A DNA stretch of 64,000 nt from Microbacterium testaceum. GTDB taxonomy: Bacteria; Actinomycetota; Actinomycetes; Actinomycetales; Microbacteriaceae. Each line of letters begins with the position of its first letter. Within the stretch, counting starts at the first letter, position 1. Both the position numbers and the translations under genes were made by a program. Where the stretch lies: the NCBI RefSeq assembly GCF_020781835.1, contig NZ_JAJGNJ010000013.1, forward strand, positions 1 through 64,000, written 5' to 3'. Below the pieces are notes generated by a model. The model did no database searches. It worked only from the letters and a program-made list of their open reading frames with translations, and was not told where the DNA came from. Positions 40,080 to 47,782 of this stretch are shown in pieces.

Positions 40080-41069
40080 TTAGTTGCCGTTACCGGACGG
40101 TGTCGGCGTGGGGGTTGTCGATCCCTTGTCGGAGACCGCTTGCGGTGCAAGATCAATGGCGCTGACCTCCCAGCGGGAGGCACGCGCGGTGAGGGTGAGC
40201 GTGTACGTCGAGGTCACTTGCTGGTCCAGCGGGCTCAGCAGTGAGACGGTCGCGAGCACCTTGAGGGTGTCGCCATCGCTCGGGGACTCCGTAGGCGTCA
40301 GGTCTGACCGCATCTCCTCGACGTTGACCATCACGTAGGGGGCGGGCGAGATCGCCACGAAAGATGTGTCCGGGGCGCTGTATCGGGACAGGTCACCCGA
40401 GCCGGCAAGGTACGCGCCGAGGAACGCCGACACTGTCTCCGCGGACGGGTCAGAGGATCCGATGGTCTGCTTGTAGACCAGCGACGTTGTCTCGCCCTGG
40501 ACGGGAGCGGAGATCTGGGCCGGGAGACCGACTGCCCTCACCGTGTCCCCGTTGACCGCGATCGCCACCTGGAAGTAGCGGCGCGGCCAGCTCGTCGTGC
40601 TGGTGTCGTCGGAGTCCGTCACCGACAGCTCCTTGATGTTCGCCGCGACGACGACGTTGACGAAGTCCGAGCCGTCGACGGGCGTGATGGAGACCACGGA
40701 CAGGTCGCGGTACTCCCAGGCCGTGACCGACAGCTGCCGCAGCGCCGCCAGGTCGACGTAGGTAGCCAGGTCGCCCGGTGCGTCCTTCGTCGCGCTCAGC
40801 CACGAGGAGACGAAGCCCTCCGCGTAACCGCCGGCAGCCTGCTGCTGCGTGCTCAGTCCCGCTGCCTGCGCCTCGGGCGCTGCGGCGACGACGGGCGCCG
40901 GACGTGCGGCCGCGGCGAAGAGCGCGATAGGCCCACACGCGATCGCGGCGAACAGAAGCGCGGACAGCAGCTTGCCGCCCAGCTGCCGACCATGGGTCCA
41001 GCTGCTCCCCTGTGCCGGGACGGTCTTCGTCTCCTTGGCCGGCTTCGACGTCTTCTCACGACGCGCCAT
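40080..41069 (-). CDS. tcpC: TcpC/VirB8-like T4SS protein (329 aa)
   Basis: A basic cytoplasmic N-terminus and one membrane helix (about 35-58) anchor an extracytoplasmic region with two similar NTF2-like domains: about 80-190 (GFVSSWLSATKDAPGDLATYVD) and 200-310 (SAFLGAYLAGSGDLSRYSAP). This tandem layout is characteristic of TcpC, the VirB8 equivalent of Gram-positive conjugation systems. The C-terminus is Thr/Pro-rich. It is the second gene of the operon driven by P6. Confidence 0.88.
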   Translation of the reverse strand: MARREKTSKPAKETKTVPAQGSSWTHGRQLGGKLLSALLFAAIACGPIALFAAAARPAPVVAAAPEAQAAGLSTQQQAAGGYAEGFVSSWLSATKDAPGDLATYVDLAALRQLSVTAWEYRDLSVVSITPVDGSDFVNVVVAANIKELSVTDSDDTSTTSWPRRYFQVAIAVNGDTVRAVGLPAQISAPVQGETTSLVYKQTIGSSDPSAETVSAFLGAYLAGSGDLSRYSAPDTSFVAISPAPYVMVNVEEMRSDLTPTESPSDGDTLKVLATVSLLSPLDQQVTSTYTLTLTARASRWEVSAIDLAPQAVSDKGSTTPTPTPSGNGN

Positions 41070-41305
41070 TATGCAGCTCCTCCCACTCGCAGCTGCGCCA
41101 CCCGCAGAGCTGCCGGCACCGCTGCCGAAAGCTCCTCAACCGCCTTCACCACGCGACCATGCGTGGAGGGGTCGAAGGGTGCGTCGAGAGTGCTCGCCAC
41201 TGCTTCCTCGAACCCCTGGCGCGCACGGATCGCGCGTGCAGCGTCGGGCTTGAATCCTTCCCACATGGCGTCGTCGGCGCTGTCTGCGGTGCTGCTCTCG
41301 CTCAC
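41069..41305 (-). CDS. Small soluble first gene of T4SS operon (78 aa)
   Basis: I place the start at the GTG 41305 (VSESSTADSADDAMWEGF), which has GGAAGGGACAG upstream. A longer reading would begin inside the promoter itself. The protein is helical with FKPDAARAIRARQGFEEAVAS and a C-terminal VVKAVEELSAAVPAALRVAQL. Its stop overlaps the tcpC start by one base. Role unknown. Confidence 0.6.
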   Translation of the reverse strand: MSESSTADSADDAMWEGFKPDAARAIRARQGFEEAVASTLDAPFDPSTHGRVVKAVEELSAAVPAALRVAQLRVGGAA

Positions 41306-41358
41306 GTTTCTGTCCCTTCCGCGGAGTCCTGATGCCTCCCGACCAACGGGGGCATATC

Positions 41359-41391
41359 TGTATAGGCCGGGTTTTCGGCCCTTCGCGGACA
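41359..41391 (-). promoter_or_regulatory. P6: leftward copy of the promoter family, before the T4SS operon
   Basis: On the minus strand, TGTCCGCGAA (41391-41382), 17 bp, TATACA (41364-41359). As at P5 a second TCCGCGA lies nine bases upstream in direct orientation. It drives the genes from 41305 down to 33118. Confidence 0.75.
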
Positions 41392-41418
41392 TCGCGGATC
41401 GAAGAAATCTTGCGTGGA

Positions 41419-41426
41419 TATTGCGC
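41419..41426 (+). promoter_or_regulatory. TATTGCGC motif between divergent T4SS and sigma-like genes
   Basis: TATTGCGC matches the GCGCAATA motifs in the coupling-operon control region (24976, 25003 and 25147). It lies about 30 bp upstream of P6. A regulator role is speculative. Confidence 0.35.
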
Positions 41427-41575
41427 CCATGCAGCGAGGCATGGAAACCGCCCCTGAACAGGTATTTACAGCATCGGATCGCAACTCAGATCCACCGAAG
41501 CCAGCATCCGCCGATCGGGCGCTCTCCTGCCCGGCCGGAACTTTCCAGGATCTGAACCAGGGGTGCTGAGGAACG

Positions 41576-41611
41576 TGGCCCTTCGTCAACCGACGTCACG
41601 ACGAAGGGCCA
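41576..41611 (+). promoter_or_regulatory. Perfect 12-bp hairpin over the ribosome binding site of the sigma-like gene
   Basis: TGGCCCTTCGTC (41576-41587) pairs perfectly with GACGAAGGGCCA (41600-41611) across a 12-nt loop. The only Shine-Dalgarno-like stretch (GAAGGG) is in the 3' arm, and the ATG lies at 41618. In RNA this would mask the ribosome binding site. As DNA it is also a possible protein site. Confidence 0.65.
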
Positions 41612-41617
41612 TTTCTC

Positions 41618-42382
41618 ATGACTGCTTGGGCGAAGACATCACCTCTTGCCGACCAGCTGTTCGATGAGTGGAACAGCTTCCACTCCCACACCACTCACCA
41701 CTTCGGAACGCTCGGCGAGCTGACTGGCGATGAGGCCGTGAACCTCATCCGGCAGCCGCAAGCTCCCGAACAGCGCGACGCGCTCCTGCTCGAGCTGCTC
41801 ACCCTCGAGCACGCCGGCGATACCATCGCCGGCCGCGTCCTGCTCAAGTCGTTCATGCCGCTCGCGCTGCGGCTGCCGAGCAGCTGCAGCAGCATGCGCA
41901 GCCTGTGGCAGCACTCCCCCGCCGACGCCCGTACCGCGACGATCGGCGTGCTCTGGGAGGTCATTCACACCTACCCGCTCGAGCGGGTCCACTCCGTCTC
42001 CGGAAACATCCGCCTCGAGACGATCAAGAACCTCGGAGTCTGGTTCGGCAGCGAGCACAGCGTCGACGCAATGCCGGTCGAAGACGAGCTGCTCGAGAAG
42101 ATCGCAGGCCCCGACGAGAGCGATGACGTCTTCCGGGATCTGGTGACGATCCTCACCTGGGCGATCGACTCCGGCACCCTCCGCCGCGACGAGGTCCAGC
42201 TGCTTGCTCGCATCGAGCTCGCGGAGGGTGATCCCGGTGTGGCGCGTGAGGAAGCAGCTGTCGAGCTCGGCGTCAGCCGGGAGACGCTCAACCGCCGAGT
42301 GTGCCGAATCCGCACCAAGCTCATGCAGGCCGTCAGCGGCGACATGGAGGCCAAGGTCTCCTACGCCCCGCGCCGCAGCTGA
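41618..42382 (+). CDS. Sigma-factor-like DNA-binding protein (254 aa)
   Basis: The middle (about 73-145) resembles sigma region 2 architecture, with AGRVLLKSFMPLALRL and ATIGVLWEVIHTYPLERVHSVSGNIRLETIKNL. The C-terminus (about 205-240) is a region-4-like helix-turn-helix, REEAAVELGVSRETLNRRVCRIRTKLMQAV. I recall similar sigma-like proteins on other actinobacterial plasmids, though the assignment is by pattern. It is divergent from the T4SS operon and is followed by a terminator, so it stands alone. It is the best candidate in the window for recognising the TGTCCGCGAA-type promoters. A non-sigma transcription regulator is the alternative. Confidence 0.6.
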   Translation: MTAWAKTSPLADQLFDEWNSFHSHTTHHFGTLGELTGDEAVNLIRQPQAPEQRDALLLELLTLEHAGDTIAGRVLLKSFMPLALRLPSSCSSMRSLWQHSPADARTATIGVLWEVIHTYPLERVHSVSGNIRLETIKNLGVWFGSEHSVDAMPVEDELLEKIAGPDESDDVFRDLVTILTWAIDSGTLRRDEVQLLARIELAEGDPGVAREEAAVELGVSRETLNRRVCRIRTKLMQAVSGDMEAKVSYAPRRS

Positions 42383-42471
42383 GCCAACCCGCCATCCAGG
42401 GGGCAAGCGCAGTCGACGAGTCGAGCGCTCCCCACAGGCCGGAGCAACACTCCCGCTCCGCCCCCCCAGAC

Positions 42472-42508
42472 AGACAGGGCCTCTGGATGGCCCCCAGGGG
42501 CCCTGTCT
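42472..42508 (+). terminator. Hairpin terminator of the sigma-like gene
   Basis: AGACAGGGCC (42472-42481) pairs perfectly with GGCCCTGTCT (42499-42508), followed by TCCCC. It ends the single-gene transcript. Confidence 0.75.
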
Positions 42509-42699
42509 TCCCCTCCGCCTCACTCGGAGCCCTCCTCATGGCCGAAATCGCCTCAGCAGGCCGCACAGGCCCGTCTACGCCCGCATCCATCGTTTGGATG
42601 CCCCACCACGACTCCATGACCAGCCCTCGCGACACCGCGCACCCCACCATCGCCAGCGCCGCGCTACACACGCGCCACCCCGCCGCCATGCTCTGCGCT

Positions 42700-43130
42700 G
42701 TACCCTCGCAGCAACACCGCGATAGCCTCCGCCACTCCCCCGCCAGATCACCGCATCACTTGCGCGATACGCTGAGCAACCCCCGCGCCATACCCGCGCC
42801 AGCCATCCGCAATATCAACTGCAATATTCGCGCTATTACATCGCCCTACCCGCGCATGCTGTTGCGCTCTAACGTGCGCATTACGAGCGCCCGGCTGTCG
42901 CCTGTACGGCCCCTTACTTGCGCATTGCTTGTGCCCGTATGTAGCCACTATGGCGCGGGTCTTGTTTTAGATGATGCGCACTGTCAAGCGCTCTGCTTGC
43001 GTTGTTCTTGCACCGACAGAGCGCGTTCATCGCACAGTTCTAGCGCCGTAGCTCCACATGCTCTAGCGCATGTGTCGCGCCAGACACGCGCGATTGTTGT
43101 TGCATATAGGCGTGAATGTGACGCTATACT
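42700..43130. other. Candidate centromere / control region upstream of parA
   Basis: This intergenic stretch is visibly richer in A and T than its surroundings and is packed with short degenerate motifs around GCGC followed by ATA or TTA, such as TTGCGCGATACGC (42761), CGCGCCATACCC (42784), CGCAATATC (42808), GCAATATTCGCGC (42821), TTGCGCTCTAACG (42863) and TTGCGCATTG (42918). This is what a partition site bound by a ribbon-helix-helix ParB could look like. No gene is convincing here: the long open frame on the plus strand has no protein-like character. Confidence 0.45.
43112..43130 (+). promoter_or_regulatory. parA promoter with half-operator
   Basis: TATACT (43125-43130) is a good -10 with a weak -35 (TTGCAT, 43100-43105, 19-bp spacer). 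GTGAATGTGAC (43112-43122) between the boxes matches the left half of the 17-bp palindrome, so the same repressor might act here weakly. Confidence 0.5.
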
Positions 43131-43238
43131 GGCGCCCATGAACCCGCCACAGTTGCCCCATACCCGCGCCACACATCCGCACACCGCGCGCTCGACTGGC
43201 GCGACCGCTGCCAACGCCCTCAGCCGTGGAGGCCGATC

Positions 43239-43913
43239 GTGAGAATCATCGGCGTCTGCAACCAGAAGGGCGGGGTGGGCAAGACCACCACCGTCATGAA
43301 CCTCGCGGCCGCGCTGTCCCGCGCTAACAATGTGCTCGTGGTCGACGTCGACCCGCAGCAGTCCGCAGCACGCTGGGCCGAGCGCGCGGGGGATGACCTT
43401 CCGTTCGACTTCGCCGCCGACGTCGACCCCAACAACATCATGGGATTGCGTGACCTCGACGGATACGACATCGTCCTCGTCGACACACCTGGCAGCCATG
43501 AGAACACCGGCGTTCTCACCGCAGTCCTGCAGGTCGCCGACTTCATCGTCCTGCCGCTCGAAGCGGCCACCATGGCCATCGAGTCCGTCGCGGACACGCT
43601 CGCCGAGCACATCATCCCGACTGGGGTGCCCTACCGACTCCTGCTGAACAAGATCGACACCCGCCGAGGCGGGCGGCGACTCGAGGACTGGGAAGAGCAG
43701 CTCGACACCGTCGAGTTCATCGAAGGACAGATCGGACTCCCGCGGTTCCAGCGTCACATCCGCCTGTCCGCGAGCATCGAGGACGCTCCCTACGACGGCA
43801 AGGTCGTCACGCAGTACACCGATTCCCGCAAGAACCAAGCAGCGATCTCCGACTACACCAGTGTCGCGTTGGAGCTCACATCGCTGTGGGCCAACCAGAT
43901 GAAGGAGGCCTGA
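43239..43913 (+). CDS. parA: ParA partition ATPase (224 aa)
   Basis: A Walker-type DNA partition ATPase. The deviant Walker [18 protein letters not shown] is at about residue 10. Walker A' is [14 protein letters not shown] near 35, and Walker B is [12 protein letters not shown] near 78. Its small size and lack of an N-terminal HTH mark it as a type Ib ParA, which works with a ribbon-helix-helix ParB. The GTG start has GGAGG ten bases upstream. It is followed two bases later by parB. Confidence 0.93.
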   Translation: MRIIGVCNQKGGVGKTTTVMNLAAALSRANNVLVVDVDPQQSAARWAERAGDDLPFDFAADVDPNNIMGLRDLDGYDIVLVDTPGSHENTGVLTAVLQVADFIVLPLEAATMAIESVADTLAEHIIPTGVPYRLLLNKIDTRRGGRRLEDWEEQLDTVEFIEGQIGLPRFQRHIRLSASIEDAPYDGKVVTQYTDSRKNQAAISDYTSVALELTSLWANQMKEA

Positions 43914-43914
43914 C

Positions 43915-44514
43915 GTGGCACGCCAGGATCTCGGAAAACTCACCCGCCGCGCCGTGCCGACGCCGGCTCCCGCAGAACCCGTGGAGCCCACCGTCGACCA
44001 GGCTCCGCCCACCGAGCCCGTCCCTGCAGCGGCGGTCGAACCTGCGGCCGCTCCTGCGAAGAAGCAGGCGCCGCGCAAGCAGCCGACTCGCACGACCCGC
44101 GCGGAGGACGAAGACGGGGGAGAGGGGGAGGAGCGGGAGACCGCGACCAAGGGCGTCCCTGTCCACCTTCCGGTCCCGCTGAACGACCGACTGCAGGCGT
44201 ACATGGCCAAGACGCGCAAGAGCCACCAGACGGTCCTCCTGGACGCCGTCTCGGCCACCTATAAGCGTCTTCCTGAACTGATCCGCCAGGCCACCGCCGG
44301 CGGAGAAGAGACTGACGAGGACTGGACGGATCTGTTCAACCGGCAGAAGCGTCCCGCCCCCGTCACTGATGCGGGGCCTCGCGTCAAGCACACCGTGCGC
44401 GTTGCCCCGTCGTACCGCGCGATCCTCGATCGCGTCACCGCTGAACTCGATGCTCCCTCCCGGAACTTCGTCATCATCACCGCCTACGAGGCATTCCTTC
44501 CGCCTCTCGAATAG
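43915..44514 (+). CDS. ParB-like centromere-binding protein with two ribbon-helix-helix-like segments (199 aa)
   Basis: After a disordered Pro/Ala- and Glu-rich N-terminus (about 1-75), two similar segments follow: GVPVHLPVPLNDRLQAYMAKTRKSHQTVLLDAVSAT and KHTVRVAPSYRAILDRVTAEL then APSRNFVIITAYEAFL. Each looks like a strand followed by two helices as in RHH proteins. Directly after parA, it is the natural centromere-binding partner. GTG start at 43915. The assignment as ParB is from context plus fold pattern. Confidence 0.75.
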   Translation: MARQDLGKLTRRAVPTPAPAEPVEPTVDQAPPTEPVPAAAVEPAAAPAKKQAPRKQPTRTTRAEDEDGGEGEERETATKGVPVHLPVPLNDRLQAYMAKTRKSHQTVLLDAVSATYKRLPELIRQATAGGEETDEDWTDLFNRQKRPAPVTDAGPRVKHTVRVAPSYRAILDRVTAELDAPSRNFVIITAYEAFLPPLE

Positions 44515-44546
44515 ACGGTGCGGTGTCCAGCTACAGCAGAAGACCA

Positions 44547-44577
44547 GCTGTCGCGACAGCGGTATATGAGACACTCA
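44547..44577 (+). promoter_or_regulatory. Palindrome and promoter-like element upstream of the Tad operon
   Basis: A perfect 14-bp palindrome GCTGTCGCGACAGC (44547-44560) abuts GGTATATGAGACACTCA, whose TATATG could be a -10. The 18-bp string CGGTATATGAGACACTCA (44560-44577) is repeated exactly within the tadC gene at 49355-49372. Confidence 0.5.
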
Positions 44578-44632
44578 CCGAACTGCTTAGACACCTACGC
44601 CACATCCGCCCACGTTGAAGGACTGACTTCCA

Positions 44633-45325
44633 ATGACCACCACCACTGACCGCAAGAGCAAGCGCACGAAAGACACCACCGAGCAGGGCGAGCAGAAGCA
44701 AGGACTCACTCCTGCAGTCCTGCAGCCGACGAAGTCTCGCCGGCGCCCCGCGATCATCGCCCTCGGCATCGCGCTTGTCCTCCTCGGCGGAATCGGCGTG
44801 TGGTGGGTCACCACGAACCTCACCCGCACCGTCAGCGTCATGGCGACCAGCGTCGATGTCTCACGCGGGGAGACGATCACCACAGACGACCTCACGACCA
44901 TCCAGCTCGCCGGCGGGCAGCAGGTCGACGCCGTCTCCGCCGCGGATGCCGCCGACCTCGTCGGAACCACCGCGCTGGTCGACCTGCCCGCTGGCACCCT
45001 CATCACGTCGGCCAACACCGGCGACACCCTCGCGGTGCCGTCCGGCTCCTCGATCGTGGGCGTCACGCTCACCCAGGCGCAGATGCCCGGCTACCAGCTC
45101 GCAGCAGGCGACAACGTCCGTGTCGTCGAGACCCCCGTCACTCAGGGCGACCCGCCCGTCGAAACCCCCAAGAGCTTCGACGCCACGGTGTTCACCGCCA
45201 CCTACGACACTGAGACCCAGGTGTGGGTTGTCGACCTGGTCGTGCCGAACCGTGAAGCACCCGACATCGCCGCTCGTGCCGCCACCGGCCGTGTCGCGCT
45301 GGTCATCGACTCGACGGGGGAGTGA
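44633..45325 (+). CDS. cpaB: CpaB/RcpC-like SAF-domain protein (230 aa)
   Basis: One membrane helix (about 38-60, AIIALGIALVLLGGIGVWWV) precedes a SAF domain with VMATSVDVSRGETITTDDLTTIQL near 69-92 and LVDLPAGTLITSAN near 118. Such proteins sit in the outer part of Tad pili and help channel assembly. It is the first gene of the Tad operon, which runs without breaks to 49527. Confidence 0.8.
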   Translation: MTTTTDRKSKRTKDTTEQGEQKQGLTPAVLQPTKSRRRPAIIALGIALVLLGGIGVWWVTTNLTRTVSVMATSVDVSRGETITTDDLTTIQLAGGQQVDAVSAADAADLVGTTALVDLPAGTLITSANTGDTLAVPSGSSIVGVTLTQAQMPGYQLAAGDNVRVVETPVTQGDPPVETPKSFDATVFTATYDTETQVWVVDLVVPNREAPDIAARAATGRVALVIDSTGE

Positions 45326-45331
45326 CCCCGC

Positions 45332-46159
45332 ATGGCGATCATCTTCCTTGCCAGCGCGTCCGGCGCCCCCGGCGTGACCACCGCCGCCGGCGCCCTGGCC
45401 CTCAACTGGTCCAAGCCCGTGATCCTCGTCGAGGCTGACACCACCAAGACCAGCAGCATCATCCCCGGACTCATCCGCGGGCAGGTCTACCACAGCACCG
45501 GACTGACCGAAGCGGCCGTCGCAGACCAGTACGGCGCTCTGACCCCTGACAAGCTCTGGGAGCAGACCGTCGAGCTCAGCCCCCGCTCAGTGCTCATCCC
45601 CGGCTTCAAGAGCCTGCAGGGCGCCGCCGGCGCGGGCCCCCACTTCTGGCGGGCACTGCTCGACGCGCTGCGACCCTACGAGTCCGCCGGTTACGACATC
45701 CTCGTCGACGGCGGGCGCCTCCACGTCAACGACCCTCGTCTCCCGCTACTGCGCGAGGCGGACAGCATCACCCTGTTCACCGATCGCACGTTGCCCTCCG
45801 TGGCAGCCGTGCTCGCACACTGGCGATCCCTCGACGAGAACCGCAACACCGTCCCCGAGTGGCTGCTGAACACGCTCAACGAGATCGGGCACGCCAGCTA
45901 CGTGGATCTCCTCGTTACCGAACGCTCCACCACGCAGGAGACCTGGCCTCTCAAGACCGTCACCAAGCAGATCGGCATGAACCTGCTGGGCACCATCCCC
46001 TGGGATCCGAAGGGCGCCGCTATCTACTCGGTCGGCGCACCCACCCTCGGTGCCCAGCGCACCCCCTACTCGCGGGCCATCGGCGCACTGCTGCACAGCT
46101 ACAGCGATGTCCTCAACACCCGCACATACACAACCACCGACTGGGAGGGACAGCAGTGA
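45332..46159 (+). CDS. cpaE: CpaE-like MinD/ParA-family protein with degenerate P-loop (275 aa)
   Basis: Resembles Tad localisation ATPases. The P-loop region is ASGAPGVTTAAGALAL near residue 9, in which the invariant lysine of the KGGxGKT motif is not seen, so ATP hydrolysis is doubtful. Later LVEADTTKTSSIIPGL and DILVDGGRLHVNDPRL align with Walker A' and B positions. It lies between CpaB and TadA as in other Tad loci and ends with a GTGA overlap. Confidence 0.78.
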   Translation: MAIIFLASASGAPGVTTAAGALALNWSKPVILVEADTTKTSSIIPGLIRGQVYHSTGLTEAAVADQYGALTPDKLWEQTVELSPRSVLIPGFKSLQGAAGAGPHFWRALLDALRPYESAGYDILVDGGRLHVNDPRLPLLREADSITLFTDRTLPSVAAVLAHWRSLDENRNTVPEWLLNTLNEIGHASYVDLLVTERSTTQETWPLKTVTKQIGMNLLGTIPWDPKGAAIYSVGAPTLGAQRTPYSRAIGALLHSYSDVLNTRTYTTTDWEGQQ

Positions 46160-47781
46160 GCGACTCCACGCCCGACCCTGCAGACCTGGGCAACATCCCG
46201 TTCTTCACCGCGCCAGCACCGGCCACCGCGCCGGCACCGGCAACACCGCAGGCACCAACGACCGCACCGGCCGACACGGGCCTGCGCAACCTGGGACACG
46301 CCGCCGCGCACCTGACCCGTGCGGCGCAGCGGAACGCTCCGGCCGAAGCCGCCCCCACGACACCTGCTGCTCCGATCGTGCCGACACCGCCCTCCACCCC
46401 CGAACGGCCTGCACCCGAGGTCACTCCGCAAACCACCCTCGACGCGCGCAGCGATCTGCCCTGGGCCGACATCGCCGCCATTCGCGACGAGGTCTCCCGT
46501 GAGCTCGCCGCGGTATTCAGCGAGTCCATGGACATCACTGCCGAGCAGCGCGAGCAGACAGCGCAGGACCACATCGTTGACCGGGTCCGAGCTCGCGTCG
46601 ACGACCAGACCCGACGCCCCGGCGAGGGCCGCTGGCCGGCGCCGATGCAGACCGCGATCCGGCAGGCCGTCTTCGACCAGCTGTTCCGCCTGGGTCGGCT
46701 GCAGCCGCTCGTCGACGAGCCCGACGTTGAGAACATCCACATCAACGGGTTCGACGACGTCTGGATCTCCTACGCGGACGGCCGCGTGGTCAAGTACCAG
46801 TACCCGATCGCCGAGAATGACCGTGAGCTCGAGCGAGAGATCAACCTGCTCGCCGCCCGCTCGGGTGAGGGCGGACGATCGTTCACGAGCGCCCGGCCGC
46901 GACTGCACATGGACCTGCCCGGCGGAGCGCGCCTGGCAGCGATCGCCGAACCCGTCGCCACCCGCCCCACGATCGTCATCCGTATCCACCGCCTCGTCGA
47001 CGTCACCCTCGACCAGCTCGTGGAGCGCGGCACCATCACCCGCCAGGCGGCAGCCTTCCTCCGCGCGGCCGTCATCGCCGGGGTCTCCGTCGTCACCAGC
47101 GGCTTCCCCGGCGCAGGCAAGACCACACTGCTGCGCGCGCTCGCCGACTGCATCCCGGCCGAGGAGAAGATCGTCACAATCGAGATGGAGCGTGAGCTCT
47201 ACCTTCACAAGATCAACGACCGCCACCCTCGAGTGGTCTCGCTCGAGGCGAAGCCGGGGGAGGGGGAGCGTGGCGCCGATGGGCGGCTGCCTGGTGAGAT
47301 CACCCCCGAAGACCTGGTCTACGACACCCTCCGACTGGACACGCAGCGCTTCATCGTTGGTGAGGTCCGCGGGCCTGAGATCTACGCCATGATGCAGGCC
47401 ATGCAGTCCGGTGTCGGGTCGCTGTCCACTCTGCACGCCGCCAGCGCAGACGACTCGATCGACCGCATGTCGGCGCTGATGCTGTCGCGCGGCAACAACA
47501 CGACCCCCGTGTACGCCTACCGGATGATCGAGCAGAACATCAAGATCGTGGTGCAGATCTCGAAGATCATCGACCCCGCTACCGGCAAGCCCCGCCGCGT
47601 CGTCACCGAGATCGCCGAGATCCTGCCCGGCGAGGAGCAGAACAACTCCCGCCCTGTGGCTTCTCAGGTGTTCCGCTTCGACCGATCCACCGGCAGCCTC
47701 ATCACCGCTGACATGCCATCGCCGCGGCTCCTCGAGGAGCTCAAGTTCTACGGCTTCGATCCCGCGAACCTGGGAGTGTGA
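46156..47781 (+). CDS. tadA: TadA/CpaF secretion ATPase (541 aa)
   Basis: The hexameric ATPase that powers pilus assembly. Walker A is TSGFPGAGKTTLLRALAD near residue 314, the Asp box includes KIVTIEMEREL, and Walker B/His box regions appear as RFIVGEVRGPEIYAMMQAM and LSTLHAASADDSIDRM. The first 100 residues are a Pro/Ala-rich linker. The GTG start overlaps the stop of the CpaE-like gene. The length fits CpaF with an added disordered head. Confidence 0.92.
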   Translation: MSDSTPDPADLGNIPFFTAPAPATAPAPATPQAPTTAPADTGLRNLGHAAAHLTRAAQRNAPAEAAPTTPAAPIVPTPPSTPERPAPEVTPQTTLDARSDLPWADIAAIRDEVSRELAAVFSESMDITAEQREQTAQDHIVDRVRARVDDQTRRPGEGRWPAPMQTAIRQAVFDQLFRLGRLQPLVDEPDVENIHINGFDDVWISYADGRVVKYQYPIAENDRELEREINLLAARSGEGGRSFTSARPRLHMDLPGGARLAAIAEPVATRPTIVIRIHRLVDVTLDQLVERGTITRQAAAFLRAAVIAGVSVVTSGFPGAGKTTLLRALADCIPAEEKIVTIEMERELYLHKINDRHPRVVSLEAKPGEGERGADGRLPGEITPEDLVYDTLRLDTQRFIVGEVRGPEIYAMMQAMQSGVGSLSTLHAASADDSIDRMSALMLSRGNNTTPVYAYRMIEQNIKIVVQISKIIDPATGKPRRVVTEIAEILPGEEQNNSRPVASQVFRFDRSTGSLITADMPSPRLLEELKFYGFDPANLGV

Positions 47782-47782
47782 G

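Noticed and set aside
41306..41392. Longer N-terminus (MSAKGRK...) for the first T4SS gene
   Set aside because: The extension is the promoter P6 itself (ATGTCCGCGAAG read as codons). The GTG at 41305 has its own ribosome binding site.
42301..43242. Long open frame (about 310 codons) across the par upstream region
   Set aside because: Its translation is rich in Arg, Pro, His, Ser and Thr with no domain or membrane pattern, it overlaps the sigma-like gene end in another frame, and the DNA is motif-dense. I treat it as a chance open frame.
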